A stretch of DNA of 64,000 nucleotides from Methylobacterium durans (GTDB lineage Bacteria > Pseudomonadota > Alphaproteobacteria > Rhizobiales > Beijerinckiaceae), in contig NZ_CP029550.1 in assembly GCF_003173715.1 (NCBI RefSeq), forward strand, positions 930,001-994,000, given 5' to 3'. The notes below the pieces were generated by a model. That model saw only the letters and a list, made by a program, of their open reading frames with translations, ran no database searches and was not told the origin of the DNA. Shown here piece after piece: positions 49,266 through 58,230 of the stretch. The first letter of the stretch is position 1. The number at the start of each line of letters is the position of its first letter. A program made the position numbers and the translations under genes.

Positions 49266-49634
49266 CTACCGCCGCGCTCTGGCCTTACGGGCAGCAAAGC
49301 GTGCGTCGCGTGCCGCCTTCTGCTCGGCAGCAAGCGCGGCCTGACGCTCCAACTTTTCGGCAGCCTGACGGGCGGCCTCAGCCGCCTCGCGCTCCTGCGC
49401 AGCAAGCGCCTCGGCTTCGCGCTGAGCCTCGGCTGCAAGACGAGCCATCCCCCGCTCGTTCACCCGAACCTCACGGGCTTGGATGACAGCTCGCCGTGCC
49501 GACTGGCGCGCGAGAACAATCGGGTCATCGGCGGAGGGGCGTGCCCGGAACCGGGCTACCGTGGCCTGCCGCGCTTTTGCAGCAGCCTCAAGACGATCAA
49601 CGAGTTGGTTGGCTTTGAATTGGCCCACGTACAT
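49266..49634 (-). CDS. DUF6481-like Ala/Arg/Glu-rich coiled-coil protein
   Basis: A 122-residue, highly charged, Ala-rich helical protein. The start FKANQLVDRLEAAAKARQAT and the block RFRARPSADDPIVLARQ resemble DUF6481. Family members in Rhizobiales often lie beside cold-shock genes, as here (cspA-like gene ~100 bases away on the same strand). Low sequence complexity makes the family call moderate; probably nucleic-acid- or ribosome-associated. Confidence 0.6.
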   Translation of the reverse strand: MYVGQFKANQLVDRLEAAAKARQATVARFRARPSADDPIVLARQSARRAVIQAREVRVNERGMARLAAEAQREAEALAAQEREAAEAARQAAEKLERQAALAAEQKAARDARFAARKARARR

Positions 49635-49731
49635 TCCTTATGCGCACCATGACTTCGCACTGGTGGCGAGAAACAGATGAAGCCGTTCCAGGGGAACGGC
49701 TCCGAATTTTGGATAGGCGGAAGGTTAACGC

Positions 49732-49941
49732 TCAGGCGGCCTTCAGGTTGCCGGCTGCCTGCTTCCCAGAGCGGCGGTCCGTCTCCATCTCGTAGGAGAC
49801 CTTCTGGCCTTCATCGAGGGTCTGCATGCCGGCTCGCTCGACGGCCGAGATGTGGACGAACACGTCCTTGCTGCCGTCCTCAGGCTGGATGAAGCCAAAA
49901 CCCTTGGTTCCGTTGAACCACTTCACAGTGCCGATGCTCAT
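49732..49941 (-). CDS. Cold-shock protein CspA type
   Basis: A 69-residue single cold-shock domain: [20 protein letters not shown] (RNP1) and [13 protein letters not shown] (RNP2). It binds RNA or ssDNA as a chaperone. The ATG at 49941 ([10 protein letters not shown]) is certain. The region before it (to about 50160) is AT-rich and probably a long leader, as for other csp genes. Confidence 0.93.
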   Translation of the reverse strand: MSIGTVKWFNGTKGFGFIQPEDGSKDVFVHISAVERAGMQTLDEGQKVSYEMETDRRSGKQAAGNLKAA

Positions 49942-50278
49942 AGGTATTTCCGTATCTTGGTAGGCAAGAAGGCATGGCGAGCGCATGCAATCACGCGCTC
50001 GGTCGCTCGTCGTCGAAATAGGGGAGAAATGCAGAACGCGCGCCCAAGTGAGCGGCACGGCCGGATATCTGGCCGAAAATCGATATTTGGCATGTACGCC
50101 GTGAGGCAAAAATTTACAACCCGGTCGAGGTATTTTTGACGACAAAGATAAAATATTATCCTGCCTCTGACATGAAGCGCTGTCTTTCTCTTGAAGCGTC
50201 TCTCTGACTGGCCCTAGAGCTGCAGGTCTCAAATGCGAACCGCGCATCACGGTCCAACCTCCGAAGAGGACATCGGGC
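49942..50278. other. Leader/promoter region of the cold-shock gene, divergent from a small gene
   Basis: About 340 bases, AT-rich near 50100-50165. No gene is supported. It should contain the csp promoter and long 5' leader and the promoter of the plus-strand gene at 50279. Confidence 0.4.
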
Positions 50279-50542
50279 ATGATTGATCCCGCCCAGCTAG
50301 CCCGCATCGAGAACCGCTTCGCCATCGCGAACGAGATGTGGGCCGCCGAGGTTCGCGCCTTGTATGGCGGCAATCCCTACTTTCATCGCGACAAGCCCAC
50401 CGGCCGCGGCACGCCGGGCTCGCCATTGAGTGCGGCATACGAAGCGCGCGAATGTGCCTTCAGGGACTGGTGTGCGGCGCACGTGGTTGATGTCCTGGCC
50501 CGCACGCAGGAGGATGAAAAGCTCGCCCTACAACTCGCGTAA
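50279..50542 (+). CDS. Hypothetical small protein
   Basis: An 87-residue, mainly helical protein ([60 protein letters not shown]). GAGGA lies about 8 bases before the ATG. I recognise no family. Confidence 0.55.
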   Translation: MIDPAQLARIENRFAIANEMWAAEVRALYGGNPYFHRDKPTGRGTPGSPLSAAYEARECAFRDWCAAHVVDVLARTQEDEKLALQLA

Positions 50543-50579
50543 AGGATGTTCGTGGAAGCTAAACGGACAGCAGTTGGCT

Positions 50580-50795
50580 ATGGCCGGATCGACTGAGGAC
50601 AGGTTCGACGCTCTGGAGGCCCGCATTGCGGCGCTGGAGGCCCGCCGAGGTAGACAGGTACTGCTCATTCAGAACGAGGGGCGTTGCGATCAGGGCACCA
50701 CCGAGGCTGAGCAGGTGCTGCGGGAGATTGAGGAGGAACTTGAGGCCCTCCGCGCCCGCACTGCCACCTTCGCCTCAGACCCGCGACATTCGTAA
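50580..50795 (+). CDS. Small coiled-coil protein
   Basis: A 71-residue protein with two heptad-like segments (DRFDALEARIAALEARRG and EAEQVLREIEEELEALRARTA), so probably a dimeric coiled coil. The frame is open upstream to 50430, but that stretch overlaps the previous gene. Function unknown. Confidence 0.5.
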   Translation: MAGSTEDRFDALEARIAALEARRGRQVLLIQNEGRCDQGTTEAEQVLREIEEELEALRARTATFASDPRHS

Positions 50796-50951
50796 GCGTT
50801 AGGCCAAACCCTGAGCGCGGCCGCAAAGCGCCGACCGCGCCTCCATCCCTCAGGAGACCGCCGGCTCTCGGTGTTTCACGCCACCGCCGAGTGGGCCAGC
50901 CCGCCACGTCTCAGGAAACGGGCCGTCGATGGTGATAGGCTACGGCTGCCG

Positions 50952-51107
50952 CTAGGTCCTCGGACCGCTGCGCGAAAAGCGCCGTGCCGCCTGCTTCGCT
51001 TGTGCCGGTTCTACGGCAGGCTTCTTCTCCAGCAGACGCTTCACGCGCTCGTTGAAGTCGTTGGCCGAAATCGACTGAGCCGAACCGTTGTTGGTTGCAT
51101 GCGCCAT
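50952..51107 (-). CDS. Small basic protein
   Basis: A 51-residue protein, MAHATNNGSAQSISANDFNE followed by a charged helix (RVKRLLEKKPAVEPAQAKQA). GGAG lies 6 bases before the ATG at 51107. Function unknown. Confidence 0.4.
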   Translation of the reverse strand: MAHATNNGSAQSISANDFNERVKRLLEKKPAVEPAQAKQAARRFSRSGPRT

Positions 51108-51263
51108 CATGATCTCCGCATCGTCGCCCAAAGCACGGGATTGCGCGGAGGGTGGAAGATCTATGATGCGAGACGGCTGAAAAGGCGAGGACAAACGCCA
51201 ACGTCGATCCGCTGGTAGCGGTTGGCCTTAATGTCGGCGCGCGCTTGTGGCACACGGCTAGGC

Positions 51264-51467
51264 ATGACTGACACGATGACCAACACGCATCCCTATACGC
51301 TGGAGATCCTGCCGCCGAAGGCAGAGGGCGCCTCCTATCAGTGGGCGATCCGCAAAAGTGGCAAGCTCGTTCAGCGCTCGGATCGCACTCTGACGAGCGA
51401 GGCAAAGGCCCACGAGAATGGCATGGCGCAGATCGAGAAGCTGCTGTCGGGAGCGGGCGACCGTTAG
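51264..51467 (+). CDS. Small orphan protein, HPF/HPY family member 2
   Basis: A 67-residue protein: THPYTLEILPPKAEGASYQW, AIRKSGKLVQRSDRT, then a helix with EAKAHENGMAQIEKLL. It has the same strand-strand-helix order as the proteins at 48065 and 54568 but lower identity. Function unknown. Confidence 0.5.
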   Translation: MTDTMTNTHPYTLEILPPKAEGASYQWAIRKSGKLVQRSDRTLTSEAKAHENGMAQIEKLLSGAGDR

Positions 51468-51949
51468 CCCTCACGCTTGGCATCCCTATACGGGGCGACA
51501 CCCATACGTGCCCCAAGGCCATCGCGGGCTTTCGCGGGCGCTTGGGCAGTATGCTGTACAAAACCACGAGCGGGATCGTGGACGCGATTGATGGGCTGGC
51601 CGAGGCCGTCACGGGCGACCGCAAGCACTTCCACCACGTCTCGCCCTCGACGCCCGCGGGAACCTGACGCCGCAGAAGGCCAACGAGCAGGGCATACGGA
51701 CCGCATGTGGGATCAGTACGCACGCCCACGCGCGAGGGCGGCCGGTCCCATATGGCGAAGGGCGTCTTAACCGCAGTCTAGCAGTGCGGGCTCTGTCGGT
51801 AGGCGGCCGCAACATCACGCGAAGCGTTCACCCACGTTGTGGCGCCGTCCCTCCGATCGGTGCAGAAGTGGACCATCGCTGGCTATGATCTTGGGCGCCA
51901 GCGGCTGCGGGATCCGTGTGCTCCCGCCTGTTCAATGCGGAGAGCCAAC
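51468..51949. other. Gene-free stretch
   Basis: About 480 bases in which open frames on both strands lack ribosome sites and protein-like composition. I see no repeats or known motifs. Confidence 0.4.
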
Positions 51950-52186
51950 GTGCCGCGCTACTTCTTCGGCATCCACAATGGCGGTCCCGAATTTGACGAC
52001 ACCGGCACCGAGCTTGCAGGCCCGGACGAGGCGCATGCGAAGGCCACGTCGCTCCTGCCGGACATCGCTCGCGAGGAGATCCCCAGGGATGGTGACCAGC
52101 GCACGTTCACGGTGATGGTCAAGGACGAGAGCGGTCACCCCATCTACTCGGCGACACTCACTTTCGCGGGCCTCCGGTTGCAGTAG
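51950..52186 (+). CDS. DUF6894-like small protein
   Basis: A 78-residue protein from GTG 51950, with GGAG upstream. It begins VPRYFFGIHNGGPEFDDTGT and continues with the pattern D-E-A...A......I.REEIPRDGDQRTFTVMVKDE and YSATLTFAG. This fits DUF6894 better than the copy at 22712. Function unknown, but members are numerous in Methylobacterium. Confidence 0.7.
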   Translation: MPRYFFGIHNGGPEFDDTGTELAGPDEAHAKATSLLPDIAREEIPRDGDQRTFTVMVKDESGHPIYSATLTFAGLRLQ

Positions 52187-52528
52187 TAAGCCGCACCTAC
52201 AGCTCCATAATGCGCGATCCCAAGCAGCATCGCGAAAGCGAATAGGGGTCGATCTCCCGGCGGACCCATGAACGAGACTGATCAGGATCCGACCGCCTTC
52301 GCCGATTTCGTAGAGCGCCGGAGATTTGCAGGCCGAGATTGAGGCGCTACGGGACGGGCGGTCGTGTAGTGAGCGTTATGGAGCCGCCGCGGTTCGTCAC
52401 CACTAAAGCAGAGCATGGGCGGTTTCTGCGCTTCAGCGAGTAGGGAGGGGCGTTCTCCGTACTTAGGTTCACATTGGCCGAATGGCCCGCTCTGCCTAGG
52501 TTTGTCGGCGGAAGGGGAAATCAGATCG
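52187..52528. other. Short gene-poor stretch before the LOV kinase
   Basis: About 340 bases. Apart from a possible frameshifted mini-gene (52268-52406) it holds nothing I can assign. The kinase promoter should be in its second half. Confidence 0.35.
52268..52406 (+). pseudogene. Possible frameshifted small gene
   Basis: ATG 52268 opens MNETDQDPTAFADFVERR and stops soon after. A one-base shift leads into AGDLQAEIEALRDGRS, which continues naturally to a stop at 52406. The combined product would resemble small orphan proteins of this genus. This is suggestive only. Confidence 0.25.
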
Positions 52529-53998
52529 TTGACCAATCAATCTGAAGCCGTGCGCATTGGTGAGGAGATCACCCGCTCTGCCGGCGGCACTGACCCATTC
52601 GCAGCCGCTGTGCGGGCGACCCGTATACCAATGATTATCACGGATCCCCGGCAGCACGACAATCCGATCATCTTCGTCAACGACGCCTTCACGAAGCTCA
52701 CCGGCTACACCCGAGCCGAGATCCTTGGGCGGAATTGTCGGTTCCTCCAAGGTCCGAAGACCCCTCGCGAGGACGTGGCTCGGGTCAGGGACGCTATCGA
52801 TCGGCGAGTTCCGATCGAACTCGACCTGATCAACCACCGCAAGGATGGCGAGATTTTCTGGAACCGGCTCCTCATCGCACCGGTCTTCGATGACGACGGC
52901 GCCCTGACCTACTTCTTTGCCTCTCAGTTCGACGTGACGCTGGAGCGGGACCGGCTTGTCCGGTTGCAGAAGGATCGCGATGCCCTTGAGGCAGAGGCTG
53001 AACGACGGTCTCTCGATTTAAGCCGGAGCGAGGAGCGCCTACGGTTTACGCTCAAGGCTGGCCGTCTCGGTGCTTGGAGCCTCGATCTGGATGTCATGCG
53101 ACTGATGGCGTCGGATGGCTGCAAGGAGAATTTTGGCCGCAAGGCATCCGACCCGTTCACTTACGATCAGTTGACCGAGGCGATCCATCCTGACGATCGA
53201 GAGCGGATGCAGGCCACGGTCGCTACGTCAATCGCCAAGCATGCTGACTACGACATCGAGTACCGGATTGTGACGCCGAAGGGCGAGATCCGATGGGTTC
53301 AGATCCGGGGTCAAACGTCTTACCGGGCAGACGGCACCCCGTTGAGCATGGCCGGCGTCTCCCAGGACGTCACGGACCGCAAGCGGGCTGAAGACCACCG
53401 AGATCTCCTCGCCAGAGAGCTGAGCCACCGGGTTAAGAACACGCTCGCGATGGTACAGTCGATTGCCCGCCAGACCCTGCGCGGGGCGTCATCCCTGGAG
53501 GAGGCGCAACATGCTCTCGATGCCCGCATTCAGTCCTTGGCTGCTGCCAACGACGTTCTGACCCGCGAGGGGGGTGATTGGGCTACACTAGCCGATGTTG
53601 TGATCGCGGCGCTTCATCCTTTTGGCGTCGAGCAAGGGAGCCGCTTCAAAGTCGGCGGTCCGATCCTGCGTTTAGCGCCCCGGGTCGCTCTGGCCTTCGC
53701 TCTCGCGATCCACGAACTCGCGACGAACTCGGTGAAGTATGGGGCGCTCTTGAACGACCAGGGCCGGGTGCTGATCAGTTGGGATGTCGTGGATGGGTCA
53801 AGCCCAGAGCGCTTGTGGTTTCAGTGGCAGGAGATCGGTGGCCTGCTCGTGACGCCACCGACCCGCACAGGCTTCGGCACCCGCATGATCGAACGCGCTC
53901 TGGCGCAAGAGATCGGCGGCACAGCAGAGATCGACTATCGCCCCCGTGGCGTCGTTTTCACCGCCGAAGCGCCGCTGCCAGAAATCGTGAGGGACTGA
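52529..53998 (+). CDS. LOV-PAS-HWE sensor histidine kinase (blue-light receptor type)
   Basis: About 489 residues. The LOV domain (residues ~25-135) has the flavin-binding GRNCRFLQGPKT with the photoreactive Cys, then a Jalpha-like linker, a second PAS/PAC domain (~180-290) and an HWE-type kinase. The H-box is LSHRVKNTLAMVQSIARQTL, the N-box HELATNSVKYGAL, and FQWQE and TGFGTRMIERAL complete the ATP domain. Blue light should form a Cys-flavin adduct and change autophosphorylation. I start at TTG 52529 with AAGGGG upstream; ATG 52415 lacks a ribosome site. No response regulator is adjacent. Confidence 0.92.
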   Translation: MTNQSEAVRIGEEITRSAGGTDPFAAAVRATRIPMIITDPRQHDNPIIFVNDAFTKLTGYTRAEILGRNCRFLQGPKTPREDVARVRDAIDRRVPIELDLINHRKDGEIFWNRLLIAPVFDDDGALTYFFASQFDVTLERDRLVRLQKDRDALEAEAERRSLDLSRSEERLRFTLKAGRLGAWSLDLDVMRLMASDGCKENFGRKASDPFTYDQLTEAIHPDDRERMQATVATSIAKHADYDIEYRIVTPKGEIRWVQIRGQTSYRADGTPLSMAGVSQDVTDRKRAEDHRDLLARELSHRVKNTLAMVQSIARQTLRGASSLEEAQHALDARIQSLAAANDVLTREGGDWATLADVVIAALHPFGVEQGSRFKVGGPILRLAPRVALAFALAIHELATNSVKYGALLNDQGRVLISWDVVDGSSPERLWFQWQEIGGLLVTPPTRTGFGTRMIERALAQEIGGTAEIDYRPRGVVFTAEAPLPEIVRD

Positions 53999-54567
53999 AC
54001 TGATGTGATGGCTGGTCTCTTTCGGGTAACGATTGCTTGCGCGAAAGATCACATGCTGAGCCTCGCCCCGATTGGTTAACCAGCCGCCAATCGCAGTTCA
54101 GGCTCAAAGGCCGAGCGCCCGTTTGTCACGTTGCCGGCGCCCAAGTCATAGCAGAGCATCATCATGCACTCCGACCACAGGGCAGCAGGCGCCGGCCCAG
54201 CACGCTCATCTCCTCACGCGATGCCGCGGCCGGTGGCCACGCCGTATGGGAAGCTCCCGCATGGTTCCCAGTCCTCCGCTAGTAGACGGATTGGGTGCCA
54301 AACCGGCCCGCGCAACGAATTCCGAGAACCTATCGAGCGGCACTGAGTTAGCACAAAGCAACCGTCTCCTAGAAAGAGGGCCGCCCCTGAGGACGGCCAA
54401 GTCTAGGGAGGAAACGCCCCGAGGGGCAGCGGCACAGCGACGTCATCGCCATGCTGCAATGCGGGAAACCCGTTCGGTGCCCCGTTGTTCCTTGGATCGG
54501 TTGCCAAGCAGGCTCGCCGTAAGGCGGGCCTGTTTCGTGATGCAGCAGAACAGCAACTGATAGGATT
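53999..54567. other. Gene-free stretch
   Basis: About 570 bases after the kinase. Long open frames occur on both strands, but none has a ribosome site or coherent sequence. No repeats noted. Confidence 0.4.
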
Positions 54568-54792
54568 ATGCCGTCGTACCCACATCCCTTCGTTCTCGAC
54601 ATCAGGCCGTTCCGACTAACACCTGGCCGCTTCACCCACTCAATCGGCCAGATCGGAGGGATGAAGCGCTGTTCAATCGACACCTACGCAACCTTTGAAG
54701 AAGCAAGGCAAGCAGCCAAGGCGGATCTGAATGAGATGATCGCGGCTTGGACATGCATGCTCAAGACCCGACAATTCGTAAGCCATGGATGA
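54568..54792 (+). CDS. Small orphan protein, HPF/HPY family member 3
   Basis: A 74-residue protein: YPHPFVLDIRPFRL, IGQIGGMKRCSID, then YATFEEARQAAKADLNEMIA. It is clearly related to the protein at 48065 (shared HPF, GGM, TFEEAR-x-A-K, L-x-EM-x-AAW). The start follows ATAGGA. It overlaps the next gene by 8 bases. Confidence 0.55.
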   Translation: MPSYPHPFVLDIRPFRLTPGRFTHSIGQIGGMKRCSIDTYATFEEARQAAKADLNEMIAAWTCMLKTRQFVSHG

Positions 54793-54988
54793 GCGCCTTC
54801 TCGACGCTGCTGCTGAAGACGTATCCGAGGGCGAGAAGCGCCGAGCGGATCAGATCCGCCTGATCAGCGGGCTTACCAGAGGCAGCGACACGGAAGTTTG
54901 TGCGCGACGAGTGCTAGCCGAGATCGAGCGGACACTCACGATTGCCCGCACACACCGCGCAATCATGCTGAGCCTGATGGACCGATGA
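54785..54988 (+). CDS. Small helical protein
   Basis: A 67-residue protein (MDERLLDAAAEDVSEGEKRR, DTEVCARRVLAEIERTLTIA), probably all helical. It overlaps the previous gene by 8 bases, which suggests co-translation. Function unknown. Confidence 0.45.
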   Translation: MDERLLDAAAEDVSEGEKRRADQIRLISGLTRGSDTEVCARRVLAEIERTLTIARTHRAIMLSLMDR

Positions 54989-55159
54989 GCGATCGGGAGT
55001 TGATGCTTCCGAGCGGTAAGGAAGAGACACGTGGGAGCCGGTGCGCACGCCCGCGCGCGAGCGCGAGAGGCGGCCCTAAATGGTGCAATCGAGAGCACTA
55101 CGCGCAGCCGCGCGAGGGCAGCCGGACTTCCGAGCAAGTGCGTTCATGGCATCTATGTC

Positions 55160-55576
55160 CTGAACTGACCGGCATTTTGGACCGAGCCAGTTGCGAGGCT
55201 ACTGCATGGTAGCGGCCATGGGTAGGCGGACGGCCAGATCCGGGAAGCTGACGGGCGCGGGCGGCCGCCAGCCCAAGGACGAGTGCGGCCGGACGCGGTT
55301 GTAGCTGGTTTGCCAAAGCCCGATCACAGCCTGCGCTTCTTTCAGCGAGTAGAAGATCTCCTGGCGTAGGCACTCGTCGCGCAGCTCTGCTCGCAGATGC
55401 CCGCCTCTTTGCACGCAATGGCGATGCTCTTGCCCTGGGCTGTCTGCACCTCGATCTGGCGCAACGTCAGCTCCACCTGCTCGGCACTCGGCCTCTGTCC
55501 TCGCCTCATCTCCAGCTCCTCCGGTCCTGGCTGATCCTCGCTAACAGCCCGGTCCAAAGCCAGCCGGTCAGGTCAG
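55160..55576 (-). mobile_element. IS3-family remnant with internal deletion (MITE-like)
   Basis: About 417 bases bounded by related ends: TGAACTGACCGGC...TTTGGACCGAGC on the left and, inverted, TGACCTGACCGGC...TTTGGACCGGGC on the right. Inside, reading minus, is the start of an orfA-like protein (MRRGQRPSAEQVELTLRQIE, CKEAGICEQ). It joins directly to the last ~60 residues of an IS3 integrase-type orfB (ELRDECLRQEIFYSLKEAQA, NRVRPHSSLGWRPP). The central part of the element is gone, so it cannot make transposase but still has both ends. Confidence 0.75.
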
Positions 55577-55862
55577 TCGGCGCACCCGGCTCGTCGGGGT
55601 CTGTTTGCCCCTGCTCTTTCACGCAACCCGACATTGTGCAGCGCAATCAGAAGGTTGCGCCCAGTACCTGACGCTTGACGAAATTCGTCACAGAATAAAT
55701 TTTGCCCAAATGCATCGACGGCGCTTGAAAGAAAATCGTTTCAATGCGACTTAGGTGCGTTGCAATATAAGAAGTAACTCACTTCGTCTCCATAAATAAA
55801 TGTGCTTATTATCTCATCTGTAAGCGCCTTAAATTCACAAATTTTTTGGGAAGGAAGCCACC
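55577..55862. promoter_or_regulatory. AT-rich upstream region of the phasin gene
   Basis: The last ~190 bases are strongly AT-rich, unlike the surroundings, and end in GGAAGGAAGCCACC before the phasin ATG. A promoter and perhaps a regulator site are likely; no single motif stands out. Confidence 0.4.
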
Positions 55863-56456
55863 ATGGCCTTCAATCAGAATTCCAATCAGAGCAAGCAGTC
55901 CGAGCAGAGCGCCAAGGCCGCCGACACTGCGAAGGCGAACCTCGACAAGGCCGCTGAGCAGGGCAAGCAGTTCGCCGACGCCGCGCGCAACGGCGTGAAC
56001 AAGATGGTCGATCTGCGCGAGCAGGCCACCGAGAACACGAAGCAGATCGTGCAGCGGAGCGTCGAGACGGCCTCGCAGCAGGCGCGTGAGGCCGCCGAGC
56101 GCTTCACGAAGTCGCTGGGCTTCACCGGCGAGGACAGCGAGCGGCTCGCCCGCCAGTCGAAGCAGAACATGGAAGCGGTCACGCGCTGCGGCACGGTCCT
56201 GACCCAAGCCTTCCAGGATGCCTCACGCAGCTGGTTCGGCTTGGCTCAGAGCCAATGGCAGCGCAACCTCGAGGGGCTGAACAAGTTGACCCGGGCTAAG
56301 TCGGTCCAGGAGTTCGCCGCGATCCAGAGCGAGTTAACTCGCGAGAGCCTGCAGCATATCGTGCAGGACAGCCGCTCCATCACCGAGACCTCGGCTCGCG
56401 CCGTCGAGGAGGCCAGCAAGGCTTTCGCCAGCGTCGCGCAGACGCCTGCTCGCTGA
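55863..56456 (+). CDS. Phasin family protein
   Basis: A 197-residue amphipathic helical protein of the phasin_2 type. It has a Gln/Ser/Lys-rich start, a helical middle (ARNGVNKMVDLREQATENTK, RSVETASQQAREAAERFTKS) and a C-terminal helix (SRSITETSARAVEEASKAFA). Phasins coat polyhydroxybutyrate granules and may bind DNA. It lies on the island and is followed by a terminator. Confidence 0.88.
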   Translation: MAFNQNSNQSKQSEQSAKAADTAKANLDKAAEQGKQFADAARNGVNKMVDLREQATENTKQIVQRSVETASQQAREAAERFTKSLGFTGEDSERLARQSKQNMEAVTRCGTVLTQAFQDASRSWFGLAQSQWQRNLEGLNKLTRAKSVQEFAAIQSELTRESLQHIVQDSRSITETSARAVEEASKAFASVAQTPAR

Positions 56457-56508
56457 AGCGTACAACACCTGTACCCGGCAACGAACCGAGGTTCACCACG
56501 AGCCAGAG

Positions 56509-56533
56509 GGGCGGCCACTGCGGTCGCCCTTTT
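56509..56533 (+). terminator. Rho-independent terminator after the phasin gene
   Basis: GGGCGGCC and GGTCGCCC form an 8-bp stem (one G-T pair) with a 5-base loop, followed by TTTTCTTTT. It lies about 50 bases past the phasin stop. Confidence 0.8.
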
Positions 56534-56582
56534 CTTTTCCTCAGTCGCACAGGCTCCGGCGCCTCGCGGCGCGGAGCACGCC

Positions 56583-56828
56583 ATGTACAACCCCTTTGCT
56601 ATCGCCCTGCTGGCCCTGGAAGCTCAGAAGGTCGTCGAGCTTCGGCTCGTGAAGCTCGCCTGGGGCGGCCCTGAGGGCTGCACCGAGGCCCAGCAGATGA
56701 TGAGCGAGAAGGTCAGCGCCCTCATCGAGGCGTCCGGCACGCTTATGATGGGTGGCTCCTGCGACACGGTGGTCGCCCGCTACCGCGAGCATGTCGCGGC
56801 CAACACCAAGCGGTTGACCGCCGCATGA
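56583..56828 (+). CDS. Hypothetical small protein
   Basis: An 81-residue helical protein: MYNPFAIALLALEAQKVVEL, KVSALIEASGTLMMGGS, then VARYREHVAANTKRL. The start suits a small protein near phasin genes in Methylobacterium, but I know no function. It overlaps the next gene by 4 bases (ATGA), so both are translated together. Confidence 0.6.
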   Translation: MYNPFAIALLALEAQKVVELRLVKLAWGGPEGCTEAQQMMSEKVSALIEASGTLMMGGSCDTVVARYREHVAANTKRLTAA

Positions 56829-57229
56829 GGAGCGTAGCGAGCCTTTTCGGGACCGTAATGGTAGCTGTCGTCACGAGCATGCTGCTGACTGCCGCGAGCG
56901 CACAAGCACGGCCGGTCACACCGGTTGAAAAGGCGGCCATCCTCGATTGGATGCGCGGAAATCTGGCCAACCCCCATGATCTGCGTTCAGCCCGTATTAG
57001 CAACCTGACTATCGTGCCTGGGGCGAACGGACGGCTAGTTACTGTCGTGTGCGTCGATTTCCGCAGGAACAGTAGAGCAGGTGACAGTTCTGGGCTTTAC
57101 CGGATGGCCTTCGCTCCTACCACCGCTGGGCTGGTTTACAGCAACACCGCATCAAACGTTGTCGCAGCGACCTGTTACTTACCACAGATCGTCATGCGAG
57201 CATTTCCGGAGCTAACCTCCTTGAGATAA
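56825..57229 (+). CDS. Secreted hypothetical protein
   Basis: A 134-residue protein with a signal peptide (FGTVMVAVVTSMLLTAASAQ) and a mature domain with two Cys (VTVVCVDFRRNSRAG, VVAATCYLPQIV) that could pair in the periplasm. The block KAAILDWMRGNLANPHDLRS is typical of small periplasmic proteins of unknown role. Coupled to the preceding gene by an ATGA overlap. Confidence 0.6.
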   Translation: MRSVASLFGTVMVAVVTSMLLTAASAQARPVTPVEKAAILDWMRGNLANPHDLRSARISNLTIVPGANGRLVTVVCVDFRRNSRAGDSSGLYRMAFAPTTAGLVYSNTASNVVAATCYLPQIVMRAFPELTSLR

Positions 57230-57482
57230 GAGGGCCCTCCTCAGGCGTAACGCCGAGGCCAGCACATCACTCGGAAGCGCCGGAAGTGTTCGATGGGGAA
57301 GGCCCCACCAGCCAATGCGTTTGGACCTCAGCGTCATCAACGGCGGCCCGACAGACGCAATAGAACTGACGCCGAAGCGCAGGCGCCGCGAAGCGTGAAA
57401 TGCGATAGGCAATCTTCGTCCTCGCGGTCACCATTAAGTGCGACGCATGGATATCCAGCAGTGCTATCGTGAGGATGCGGAC

Positions 57483-57725
57483 ATGGACGTCATCGTCAAC
57501 CCGACCGGATCGTCTGGCACCGAATGGAGCTTGGACGACCGTCTCGGCCGCCATCTCGGCACGATCCAGATAGCCCAGGGATCCTTCCCTTTCGTGATCG
57601 AGCCAGAGCCGGCGGGCGGCCTCAGGGGCGTCAAGCTGCTGCATGTCTCGCTCGATGAGGCGATGTCCTCCATCGCGAGGAAAATGGGCGGCACCTGCGA
57701 ACTTAACAGCCGCGATTGGGATTGA
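57483..57725 (+). CDS. Hypothetical small protein
   Basis: An 80-residue protein beginning MDVIVNPTGSSGTEWSLDD, with GTIQIAQGSFPFVIEPE and VKLLHVSLDEAMSSIARKMG. GAGGA precedes ATG 57483; ATG 57447 is possible. I recognise no family, although the strand-strand-helix layout with ...LDEAM..IA resembles other small proteins of this genus. Confidence 0.5.
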   Translation: MDVIVNPTGSSGTEWSLDDRLGRHLGTIQIAQGSFPFVIEPEPAGGLRGVKLLHVSLDEAMSSIARKMGGTCELNSRDWD

Positions 57726-58230
57726 GGCGTCTCGGAGCCATCTCTGGCCCAATCGAGTTTGCCCACGTGGGATGTCTTTAAATCGTCGGGTAGGTGGTTT
57801 CGAGATCGTCGAGCGCACGATGAGGACACGCCTCGGAGCCCATTAGAACGGCTTAGGGTAAGTGCCGGTCCCTGGGCGTGTAGCGCACCGTCCATCCCTT
57901 GACCGTAAGCGGCGATCGCATCGGGATCCTTCCAAACTCGGGCCTGCGCCCTTGGCGCGCCATTGATGCGCTGCTAACCGATCGGCTGGCATCCTAACTG
58001 CGGGCCACGTTGCGTACCGGCCCGATCCCAGTCGTGTGGGCACGACACGCCCCGCCGCCGTGATCGCCGTTAGCGGCGGGGTAGCTGCCTCAAGCCAAGG
58101 CTTGCCACATCAGGCGCAAGCATGGCCATTTGTAGCCATGCCGATCCGCCGCGAGCTTCGTTTCTTCTCCCCTTGAGATTTCGCAACTCGCCCTATCGCT
58201 ACACCTTTCTTCGCGCTCCGGTTCGTCGAT
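57726..58230. other. Gene-free stretch with a GC hairpin
   Basis: About 500 bases. A hairpin with 8-bp arms CCCCGCCG/CGGCGGGG lies at 58050-58081 without a T-run. Nothing else is supported. Confidence 0.4.

Noticed and set aside
53999..54567. Open frames after the LOV kinase
   Set aside because: Several overlapping frames on both strands, none with ribosome site, signal or coherent composition.
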